This document shows, in pieces, positions 45,301 to 52,439 of a DNA stretch of 64,000 bases. The stretch covers positions 682,001 through 746,000 of the forward strand of contig CP036201.1 in the NCBI GenBank assembly GCA_004299845.1, in the 5' to 3' direction. The DNA is from Verrucomicrobia bacterium S94. Lineage in GTDB: Bacteria > Verrucomicrobiota > Kiritimatiellia > Kiritimatiellales > Pontiellaceae. The notes under the pieces are model-generated. The model worked only from the letters and a program-made list of their open reading frames with translations, had not been told where the DNA came from and did no database searches. Made by a program: the position numbers and the translations under genes. The stretch's first letter is position 1. Each line of letters starts with the position of its first letter.

Positions 45301-46177
45301 AGAGCGCCGTACCGTCCCAGGTCATACCGATCAGGGCTCCTTCATAAGTGCTTCCGATAATCAGCGTGTTGGTGCCGTCCGTTGCCGTGCGGACTTTCTG
45401 AATGGTCCATCCGGTGTCGATACTGGTCAGTGGTTGCGGGGTATCAGGATTATTTCCGGCGGAGAGCACTGCCTGGTCTACGATTCCGCCGCTGCCGTCT
45501 TCGGTGGCCAGCCGGATTCCGATGTAATCATATTCACTGATATCATCAAGGCCACTACCGAAGCCTGACAGCGGGAGGTCGCTGGAAAAGGTCTGCATCA
45601 GAGCGGCTGTCCCTGTAAAAGTTCCATGAGACTGGTTGACTTCGGAGGTGCTGTAATTGCCGGTAAGAAAATCGGTATGGCCGGCGGTTCCGTTAAGTGT
45701 GCCGATTTTCCTGGAGGCGTAATTGAGCCCGACAAAAAATTTTCCGCTTTCCGGGGTGTCTGTTTTTTTCCAGCCGATGATCTGATAGGTCAGGTTAAGC
45801 TGGGTTCCCGAAGCACCGGCAGGCGGCATCCAGTTGACCGAAAACTGAATGACATTTCCTGTGGCCGATCCGACGGAAATCACCTGGGTGAGTCCACCCT
45901 CTGAGCGGGTTGTAGTATTTGAAGCATTCCCGTTGCTGAGGTCCCAGCTGCCTTTATGGTCCCAGCCGGCATCCAGTTCTTCAAATGCGGTCTCATTGTT
46001 TCCGGTATTTGCTTCGGTGCCGTTGACAAAAGATCCGTCGATCATAAAATTGCCATGCGCGGTTTCAATCATTACGGCAAGCAGCAGGCCGGCGAAAATC
46101 CGGATGCCGGATATCGCCTGACGGTTTACGGCGCGCCGGGTGCACAATGGTTCTTTCCCCCTTTTAATACTGTTCAT
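42314..46177 (-). CDS. Large secreted beta-propeller glycoside hydrolase, lambda-carrageenase-like paralog
   Basis: A 1287-residue paralog of the 38400-41207 protein with extra parts at both ends. After a signal sequence (IRIFAGLLLAVMIETAHG) comes an added beta domain of about 190 residues. Then follow the propeller (DDLTGDGSDEILAASADG, DEDGDGNFEVLMGSSG) and the shared module (MWGGHGNDPYYYS, DNPSFDRQRQHSY, LPNHFLRNMVYN, GALYIPKREEIVSFSPVHLS). The C-terminus is a Ca-binding-like DTDSDGVSDQMEYALGGDP turn plus a terminal beta domain ending LFFRLQ. The start at 46177 has AGGAG 5 nt upstream. The added domains suggest surface anchoring or substrate binding. Confidence 0.6.
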   Translation of the reverse strand: MNSIKRGKEPLCTRRAVNRQAISGIRIFAGLLLAVMIETAHGNFMIDGSFVNGTEANTGNNETAFEELDAGWDHKGSWDLSNGNASNTTTRSEGGLTQVISVGSATGNVIQFSVNWMPPAGASGTQLNLTYQIIGWKKTDTPESGKFFVGLNYASRKIGTLNGTAGHTDFLTGNYSTSEVNQSHGTFTGTAALMQTFSSDLPLSGFGSGLDDISEYDYIGIRLATEDGSGGIVDQAVLSAGNNPDTPQPLTSIDTGWTIQKVRTATDGTNTLIIGSTYEGALIGMTWDGTALWTNHLSGYMNHDLWCDDLTGDGSDEILAASADGLVYCVNSATGSNLWNYTPNNSGHLPPMYTVCTVHSNGTPYVVCGAYDKYIRYLDAAGTPVKSIYSETYSISNPWGDNAPPDNLHNATFLRPLPQNDGSEKLVVHGSCNAMQVNGELYFFEPLADLPYLTHDIGGPKVLGDMQIVDEDGDGNFEVLMGSSGLNDDQIVHFNPATLEERSWILTGNKQDTGYRVTQAVYYPDGNENKIFVLCGATLLDAAPSGDSNLVSSAVNYQCSYAFNDLWQDSSSGKILLASAQSGGSCIHIIDPQHPDWHSDFEALEPPGKIASIIANTDQIKTLLETFTKPAWERDPVEVVLTAANPSHPVAQDIMSYSDTPVFMNYYWDSYAQDPDDWDRDTVLASNPEYRDKRDGRRSYTKTESWILGQVATEDDGGEGIAMWGGHGNDPYYYSLDTLKGIIDLQNGEKTCLIWPEMNGSSDAFEMVMEDRFYPLAEYARTNNAHIFIRNKNIFWQGAVYLPAWERMRNGEFAEAFTSLLEETSDKTCELSVAGRMGLWASGALDTWGMRCSRDNPSFDRQRQHSYQRLPNHFLRNMVYNLAGGATMLNITYVDADYLSLAWELIAKGALYIPKREEIVSFSPVHLSMHDPDEHYLEDGENNKWTTFYDQSFEENNPFVFSRMNGTWPAAPNTEWDFSRYAAGVIDRRQNFIPPYPNGIVLVTPVQDGMFANTNAARGKMTDHLHPMYKNIMQEFISNGRHYISSDGAATYAADTFYITVANAITNSAAKLPVTVSGNVAWVVAQTAPTHLRLTLVDSGYLNPKDRQATVTFNTVSPVAVSDIMDGTAFPVSDNSATIDVPLGLWRFIDIELNEPFFPDNGWGEFSSTNGLPGNSWSDTDSDGVSDQMEYALGGDPNDPGSTPPKPWINFYPDNTMGFAHPQLVHTNPGVSYIQEWTTNLVSGPWLSNWSSYSSSATTNPAYDLAEKTLDGSAKENLFFRLQITQP

Positions 46178-46501
46178 CCTGACTCCTCTGATATCCAAAG
46201 CATGATATTTATAACCTGCCTAAAATAACGAAGGTTCAAAGGGTGGAACTATAGGTAATAACGCATTGTTTATGCGTATAAACGCCAATTCCGGAAGGGC
46301 GAAAAAAAGACGGATATTTCCGGTTCAGACGGATTTTTCGGCGTATGGCAAAATTTCGCATCTTTATTACAACATCGTATATAGCTCAGGTTCTGAAAAA
46401 CCGTTTCTCTCTCGCTGTTGAATGAGCCGCTGTGGGCGGCGCGCTTCTTCCGCAGGATGATCAGAAGCGAAATGGATAACCTCCAGAGGAGATAAAACAG
46501 G
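46178..46501. promoter_or_regulatory. Divergent promoter region with two candidate operators
   Basis: 324 nt between two divergent galactan genes. It holds GGCGTTTATACGCATAAAC (minus, 46268-46286, including the inverted repeat ACGCAT/ATGCGT) and the core TTTCGCATCTTTATTAC inside 46347-46370 (plus). Both resemble the sites upstream of other genes in the locus. Confidence 0.4.
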
Positions 46502-48946
46502 ATGAAGATGAATAAACAATATGTTGCTTTAGGTCTGGGCCTGATGCAGGCGGTAGCGTTGCAGGCTGCCACGGTTGATTTTACCGCGGTCGAGGGGTAT
46601 GTGACCGGGTTGCTGAATGATAACAGCAACTGGAGTGCGGACCAGTGGACGGTTGATGCCGCTTCCGGAACCTGCACGGAAGACGGTTATAAAAGTGCAA
46701 TATATGTAACGGAATCCGCGGCATTTTCCGAAGGCCTGGGCTATAAAGTATCCGCTGTCTTTACTTTTGAGGATCTTTTTGATCCGTCGAGTAAGCAAAG
46801 AAAGCCGTTATTTAATACCGGGTTTTCGGCGACCAACGATGTGTTCAGTCTGAGCGATCAGCTGGTGCTGTCATTTGATCGTGAAAATATGAATTATTCA
46901 ATCGACCTGCAGTCTGACTGGGGCTCTAACGGTGGCGATAATGTAGTAGGAACCGGCGGAAGTGCCAGTGATACGTTTTCTGCTTCTGACGTCGGCATCA
47001 CACGGGGAGTTGATGAAGGGAGTTCGAATCTGGTGAGTGACCGGATTCAGCTGACCTTCATGTTGACTGCCGGCGAAACCACGAATGACTGGATTGGTAC
47101 GGCTGTGGTAACCAATCTTGATACCGGTGCTGAAATCGGGAGTTTCACGGCGACCGGGCTGAGTTTTGATGCCTCCGAGCTGTATGGTTCATTCGGAACA
47201 GGACAGTCGGATAGTAATGCCGGTGTCAGCAATCGTACGGTATATTCTTTCTCCTTTGATACCTTTACTGCTCCGGAGCCGGTAGAGCCGCCTCCGACCA
47301 TTGTTCAGTGGGGTGTTTCCGGCGGAGACTCGGATATTGTGACCAACGACACCTCCAATGCTGGTCCTTATCCGACCACCTACGCGGCAGGAGCCGTTCA
47401 CAGCCCGACCAATGAGGCCTACTATACCAACAGCACAGACCGTACTCCGGATTACAATCTTGCGGTATCTGAACCGTGGGGGACCGTTACGGTGAAAAAC
47501 GGTGGTGACTATGTTCAGCTGGGTAAAAATGCAGCCTTCTTTGAAGGCATGATTGTCTGGGAAAACTTTCTGACCAATAATACGCTGGTAAAAACGCTGG
47601 CTGCTGAGGTTCAGGGCTCCGGTGGTGGATTCATTGTGGAAAGTAATTCGACTTTCCGGTTTATTATCCAGAAGGGAACCGGTGAATGGTATGCCAGTAC
47701 TCCGACGTTGCTGAATACCGAATACACCTCAGGAGCGGATGTGGATGCCGCATCGCTGGACTGGTATGCATTTACTCCGGTTACTGCCGGGTCGGCCACC
47801 GTCGGCACAACGGTGGAAGATATCGATATGACCGATGTTAAGGCTGTCGGTATTTACGGTCTTATGGGCGGCCTTACCAATACGGCGTTCCAGGCGTTCA
47901 ATGTACGTTACTTCAAAGCAACGGCTGTACCGGGCCCGACTTCAACGACGTTGCTGCAGTGGGGTGCTCCGGGTGGTGAACAGGATATTGTTACAGCAAC
48001 CGTGAATTTCAGCGAACCTTCTCCGATAACGTATGTTGAAGGGGAAACCAACAGTCCGGCGGTTGGTCCTGACTATTACCCGAACAGCACGGATCGCTCG
48101 CCGCTGTTTAATTATGCCTGCGGAGCGGCTTATGGTAACGCAAGCATCTGGGAGGATGTCGCTGGTGATGCGATCTATTTCGGTAAAAATCAGCCGGAGT
48201 ATGAGGCTATGGTGACCTGGGGTGAGTTCCTGGAAGAGCCGACGCTTGTCAAAAATCTGGAAATCGAGATCGGCTATCTGAACAGTGCGACAAATGGAAC
48301 AGTACGTTTTCTGGTGAAGAGTGCATCAAGCGGTAACTGGTATGCCAGTGAAGCCATGGAAGTGACGGGAAGCTATGCTACGCTCAACCGTTCGCTGGAG
48401 AGTCTGTCCTGGTTCAGCTTCACTCCGCTTAACGGAGGTGTCGGTGCGGTAGGGTCGGTGGCATCGATCGATAACACCGATATCGCTTCTGTCGGTTTTT
48501 ATGCCGTTCTTCAGGGTAACGGCGGGTTCCAGGCGGTACAGGTTCGATCCTTTAAAGCTGTCGGAGTGACCGGTTCGTTGCCGACGGCCTATGATACCTG
48601 GGCTGCTGCTGCAGGAGTAACCGGCGGTGCGACTGATGATGACGACGGTGACGGACTCAATAACTACGGGGAATATGTATTCGGCGGGAATCCCGTATTA
48701 CCATCCGGTGCGGCGGATCAGGGAACCCAGCCGGTATTTGATACGGAAACCGGTATTTACACAGTATCGCTTATTGGTGACAGTTCGGTTGAGGCCTATG
48801 TTCTGACCTCCACGGATCTGGTGATCGGCAATTGGACCACCAATGAAACCATCACAGTCACGGTGGATGATGGAGTGCTCGGGGAATACACCAGCACCGT
48901 CGGAACCGATCAGGATAAGAAGTTTATTAAACTCGAAGTAAAATAA
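46502..48946 (+). CDS. Modular secreted protein with two QWG modules
   Basis: An 814-residue protein with no catalytic signature. The signal peptide is YVALGLGLMQAVALQA. Residues about 20-258 form a beta domain related to the PEP-CTERM protein at 41361. Two tandem modules of about 210 residues follow: 263-475, opening TIVQWGVSGGDSDIVTN, and 482-690, opening TLLQWGAPGGEQDIVTA; both share NSTDR-P, WYAS and -FKA. Residues 715-814 are a DDDDGDGLNNYGEYVFGGNP turn and terminal beta domain. Probably carbohydrate-binding or surface-structural. Divergent from the large enzyme gene. Confidence 0.72.
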   Translation: MKMNKQYVALGLGLMQAVALQAATVDFTAVEGYVTGLLNDNSNWSADQWTVDAASGTCTEDGYKSAIYVTESAAFSEGLGYKVSAVFTFEDLFDPSSKQRKPLFNTGFSATNDVFSLSDQLVLSFDRENMNYSIDLQSDWGSNGGDNVVGTGGSASDTFSASDVGITRGVDEGSSNLVSDRIQLTFMLTAGETTNDWIGTAVVTNLDTGAEIGSFTATGLSFDASELYGSFGTGQSDSNAGVSNRTVYSFSFDTFTAPEPVEPPPTIVQWGVSGGDSDIVTNDTSNAGPYPTTYAAGAVHSPTNEAYYTNSTDRTPDYNLAVSEPWGTVTVKNGGDYVQLGKNAAFFEGMIVWENFLTNNTLVKTLAAEVQGSGGGFIVESNSTFRFIIQKGTGEWYASTPTLLNTEYTSGADVDAASLDWYAFTPVTAGSATVGTTVEDIDMTDVKAVGIYGLMGGLTNTAFQAFNVRYFKATAVPGPTSTTLLQWGAPGGEQDIVTATVNFSEPSPITYVEGETNSPAVGPDYYPNSTDRSPLFNYACGAAYGNASIWEDVAGDAIYFGKNQPEYEAMVTWGEFLEEPTLVKNLEIEIGYLNSATNGTVRFLVKSASSGNWYASEAMEVTGSYATLNRSLESLSWFSFTPLNGGVGAVGSVASIDNTDIASVGFYAVLQGNGGFQAVQVRSFKAVGVTGSLPTAYDTWAAAAGVTGGATDDDDGDGLNNYGEYVFGGNPVLPSGAADQGTQPVFDTETGIYTVSLIGDSSVEAYVLTSTDLVIGNWTTNETITVTVDDGVLGEYTSTVGTDQDKKFIKLEVK

Positions 48947-48965
48947 GCATCCGCTGTTCTGGTAG

Positions 48966-48993
48966 AAAGGGCGTCCTTCAGGGCGCCTTTTTT
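48966..48993 (+). terminator. Intrinsic terminator after 46502-48946 gene
   Basis: AAAGGGCGTCC pairs with GGGCGCCTTT (one bulge), followed by a T run. Confidence 0.8.
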
Positions 48994-49066
48994 ATGGCGG
49001 AATGACGAATGTCTTTTACGGTAAACAGTATAGTGTTAGAGTTCTCAAAGCCGTATATTAAAGGGT

Positions 49067-50653
49067 ATGAATGGAACTGATAAGGGTATGACTGTGGAGA
49101 TCGAACAGGGCTCTTCCGCCGGTCTGTGTCCGGTTTATGATCCGGAATGCGGAGAGGGAAAATATATTCTGACTCCACCGCCTCCGGTGCGGCCGGTCAT
49201 TAACGGTCCATCTGTTGTCGGTATCCGACCGGGCTCACCGATGCTGTACAAAATTCCGGTCACCGGAATCCGGCCCATGAGCATTTCTGTTCGGAATTTG
49301 CCGGAGGGGTTGAGTCTGAATGCCGAATCGGGTTGTATCAGCGGAACCATTGTGAGTCCGGAATCTGCCGACTATGTTCTTCATCTGGTTGCCGAAAATG
49401 AAGCGGGTCGTGCTGAAAAAATGTTTACGGTTAAAGTCGGAAAGGAAATCTGCCTGACTCCGCCGCTGGGCTGGAATTCCTGGAACTGCTGGCGGACGGA
49501 GGTTACACAACAGCATGTGCTGGATTCCGCCCGGGCGATGGTGGATAGGGGGCTTATTGAATATGGCTGGAGTTACATCAATATCGATGATGCCTGGCAG
49601 GGCCGGCGCGGGGGAAAATATAACGCTATTCAGCCCGATCCGGACCGGTTTCCGGATATGGGGAAACTGTGTAATGATATTCATGGACTGGGGCTCAAGG
49701 TCGGTATTTATTCCTCCCCCTGGATTACGACGTATGCCGGGCACATCGGGTGTTCCAGTGACAGTTCCGCCGGCGACTGGACGTGTAATTTCGGTCAGAA
49801 CGATATTGCCGCAAGAAAATCCTGTTTCCGCGTGGGCAAATACCGGTTTGAAGAAGAAGATGCCCGTCAGTGGGCGGAATGGGGGATTGACTATCTGAAA
49901 TATGATTGGAATCCCAACGACCGCGTCAGCACACGGCGTATGGCGGAGGCTTTGAGAAGGTGTGGCCGCGATATTGTGTATTCGCTTTCAAATTCAGCCC
50001 CGATTGAAAATGCAGATCTGTTCGAAGAAGAAGTGAACTGCTGGCGAACTGCCGGTGATCTGAAAGATGTCTGGGATCAGGAGTGTTTTCACCTGAATCT
50101 CTGCGAGCAATGGACCGCTCATCGGAACTGGCTCGAAAACGGGACCCGTGGAGGCCCGGGCCATTTTCCCGATGCCGATATGCTGGTGGTGGGCGATTTG
50201 ACGACGGCCGATGGATATCAGGGTTGTCCGGTTCCGTCGCGGTTGACGGTTGAAGAGCAGTACACGCATATTTCGCTCTGGTCGCTCTGGTCGTGTCCGC
50301 TGCTGATCGGGTGTCCGATTGAGATGATGGATGATTTTACACTGGGTCTGTTGACGAATTCGGAAGTGCTGGCTATCAATCAGGATGAGCGGGCGGTTGC
50401 CGGATATTCCATTGATCTCAATGAGGAGATTGAAGTGATTGTGAAAAAGCTGGCTGATGGCGGCAGAGCCATTGGGCTGTTTAATAAGAGCGAAATAAAA
50501 CAGGTGATTTCCATAGACTGGGAGACCGTGGGGCTGAAGGGGGCGCAACAGCTTCGGGATGTGTGGCGGCAAAAGGATATCGGCACATTCAGAGACCATT
50601 TTTCAGCGGTTGTGCGTCCACATGGAGTTGTGCTGATTCGTAGTATGAATTGA
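49067..50653 (+). CDS. GH27 alpha-galactosidase with N-terminal Ig-like domain
   Basis: A 528-residue protein. Residues 35-130 form an Ig-like (He_PIG) domain (PVINGPSVVGIRPG, LPEGLSLNAESGCISGT). The GH27 barrel begins at PPLGWNSWNCWRTEVT. The likely nucleophile is D280 (LKYDWN) and the acid/base D331 (CWRTAGD). It also shows INIDDAWQ, GLKVGIYSSP, PGHFPDADML and a C-terminal Greek-key domain. It would remove alpha-linked galactose from galactan fragments. No signal peptide is seen, so it may act in the cytoplasm or leave by another route. A sulfatase gene follows within 20-50 nt. Confidence 0.92.
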   Translation: MNGTDKGMTVEIEQGSSAGLCPVYDPECGEGKYILTPPPPVRPVINGPSVVGIRPGSPMLYKIPVTGIRPMSISVRNLPEGLSLNAESGCISGTIVSPESADYVLHLVAENEAGRAEKMFTVKVGKEICLTPPLGWNSWNCWRTEVTQQHVLDSARAMVDRGLIEYGWSYINIDDAWQGRRGGKYNAIQPDPDRFPDMGKLCNDIHGLGLKVGIYSSPWITTYAGHIGCSSDSSAGDWTCNFGQNDIAARKSCFRVGKYRFEEEDARQWAEWGIDYLKYDWNPNDRVSTRRMAEALRRCGRDIVYSLSNSAPIENADLFEEEVNCWRTAGDLKDVWDQECFHLNLCEQWTAHRNWLENGTRGGPGHFPDADMLVVGDLTTADGYQGCPVPSRLTVEEQYTHISLWSLWSCPLLIGCPIEMMDDFTLGLLTNSEVLAINQDERAVAGYSIDLNEEIEVIVKKLADGGRAIGLFNKSEIKQVISIDWETVGLKGAQQLRDVWRQKDIGTFRDHFSAVVRPHGVVLIRSMN

Positions 50654-50696
50654 ATCCTTTATTTTAATGAAACCTGACAGGGTGTATCTGGAGAAT

Positions 50697-52256
50697 ATGA
50701 TGAAAAAAACAATGCTTTTTATGGGGTTGCTCGGCGCAGGGGCTGTATTTGCGGGAGCCGCTAGACAGCCGACGGATCTGTCGCGACCGAATGTGGTTAT
50801 TATTTATGGCGACGACGTGGGGTTTGCTGACGTGGGGGTGAACGGAGCGAAAATGATTCCGACGCCGAATATTGATAGGTTGGCTTCGGAAGGGATCAAT
50901 TTCACAGACGGCCACAGTTCGGCTGCCACCTGCACCCCTTCACGCTTTTCCCTTCTGACCGGCATTCATGCATTCCGCTACAATGCGCGGGTGCTTCCGC
51001 CTGATGCTCCGCTGCTGATTCCGCTCGATAAACTGACGCTGCCGCAGCTGTTCAAGCGGGCAGGCTATCAGACCGCTGTCATCGGGAAATGGCATCTGGG
51101 TATCGGCACGCCCGGAAAAAAGGTGAACTGGAATGGTGACGTAAAACCGGGGCCGATTGAAATCGGGTTTGATTATTCCTTCCTCCTGCCTTCCACCAAC
51201 GACCGCGTACCCTGTGTTTTCCTGAAAAACCATCGTGTGCTGAATCTCGATCCGTCTGATCCGCTCTATGTCGGGAAAACGCTTGCCGATGTTCAGGTGC
51301 CGGGGTCGACTCAGTATCCAGATGGAAAAACCAATCGGGAAGCGATGACCTATTATCAGAGCACCCACGGTCACGACAACAGCGTGATTAACGGTATCGG
51401 CCGCATCGGCTATCAGTCCGGCGGTAAAGCTGCGCTCTGGAACGACGAAACCATTTCCGATGTCTTCGTGGGTGAGATGAAGTCGTATATTGCCGATCAT
51501 AAAGACACACCGTTTTTCCTCTACTTCTGCTCTCAGGATGTTCATGTGCCGCGCGCGCCGAATCCGCGCTTCAAAGGTAAAACCGAACTGGGTTACCGCG
51601 GTGATGCCATGGTGCAGTTCGACTGGACCGTCGGCCAGATTCTTGAAACGCTCGAAGAGCATGGCCTGACCGAAAATACCATTGTCATTTTTTCGTCGGA
51701 CAACGGCCCCGTTTATGATGATGGTTATGACGACGGCACGACGCTGAAAACCTCTATCGGTGAAAACGACCGGGGTCACGATGCCTCCGGAAAGTGGAGC
51801 GGCGGAAAATATCAGATCTATGAAGGCGGAACCCGTGTGCCGCTTATCATCAAATGGCCGTCTGTAATCCGTCCCGGCACCTCCGATGCCACGGTCAATC
51901 AGATCGATTTCATGGCTTCTTTTGCTGCCCTTCTCGATGTAGAGCTGGCCGAGGATGAGGGGATTGACAGCCGAAACACGCTGGATGCATTCATGGGCAG
52001 AGATCCGAACGGGCTCGAGTATATGATTGAAGAGGCAACCGGTCTTGCTCTGCGCAACGGTGACTGGAAATACATCGAACCGCAGAAGGTGAAGTATCCG
52101 CAGGGCCTTCCGCCATTTGAAGCTACCCTGTTCAATCTCAAAGACGATCCGGCTGAAACTGAAAATCTCGCGGACCAGTATCCTGAAAAGGTTGAGGAGA
52201 TGTCCCGTCTGCTCGAAAAAATGAAGCGGAACAACGGCATCCGCTCGATCCTGTAA
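50697..52256 (+). CDS. S1-family sulfatase (formylglycine type)
   Basis: A 519-residue sulfatase with a signal peptide (KKTMLFMGLLGAGAVFAG). It has the metal-binding DD in NVVIIYGDDVGFADVG, the maturation motif C-T-P-S-R (Cys79, SSAATCTPSRFSLLTG), the conserved GKWHLG and the second metal site SSDNGP. The Cys is converted to formylglycine by a maturase not seen here. It would remove sulfate esters from galactan oligosaccharides, releasing them for the neighbouring galactosidases. ATG at 50697 or 50700 follows GGAG; the upstream ATG at 50667 spoils the signal peptide. Operon with the GH27 gene. Confidence 0.95.
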   Translation: MMKKTMLFMGLLGAGAVFAGAARQPTDLSRPNVVIIYGDDVGFADVGVNGAKMIPTPNIDRLASEGINFTDGHSSAATCTPSRFSLLTGIHAFRYNARVLPPDAPLLIPLDKLTLPQLFKRAGYQTAVIGKWHLGIGTPGKKVNWNGDVKPGPIEIGFDYSFLLPSTNDRVPCVFLKNHRVLNLDPSDPLYVGKTLADVQVPGSTQYPDGKTNREAMTYYQSTHGHDNSVINGIGRIGYQSGGKAALWNDETISDVFVGEMKSYIADHKDTPFFLYFCSQDVHVPRAPNPRFKGKTELGYRGDAMVQFDWTVGQILETLEEHGLTENTIVIFSSDNGPVYDDGYDDGTTLKTSIGENDRGHDASGKWSGGKYQIYEGGTRVPLIIKWPSVIRPGTSDATVNQIDFMASFAALLDVELAEDEGIDSRNTLDAFMGRDPNGLEYMIEEATGLALRNGDWKYIEPQKVKYPQGLPPFEATLFNLKDDPAETENLADQYPEKVEEMSRLLEKMKRNNGIRSIL

Positions 52257-52319
52257 TACAAGACGGAAATTTCCCGGTCATTCCGTCTCTGTTGTCCCGG
52301 CTGTCGAAATCGGTTTTGT

Positions 52320-52343
52320 GGCAAAAAGCCGTATGTTTTAAAC
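52320..52343 (+). promoter_or_regulatory. Candidate galactan-regulon operator (site 3)
   Basis: GGCAAAAAGCCGTATGTTTT, about 100 nt before the GH42-like gene. Same opening and CGTATnTTT core as the other sites in the locus. Confidence 0.4.
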
Positions 52344-52385
52344 GATATCGTCTGTAGTGGTTCCGGGATAAACCATGAATAGTTG

Positions 52386-52413
52386 AAACTGCACATTAGG
52401 TTATGTGCAGTTT
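52386..52413 (+). terminator. Leader hairpin upstream of the GH42-like gene
   Basis: AAACTGCACAT pairs perfectly with ATGTGCAGTTT around TAGGTT. It may terminate the sulfatase transcript. It could also act as an attenuator, since the candidate operator is upstream of it. Confidence 0.55.
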
Positions 52414-52439
52414 CTTTGCGTAATAAGAGAGGGATGACG

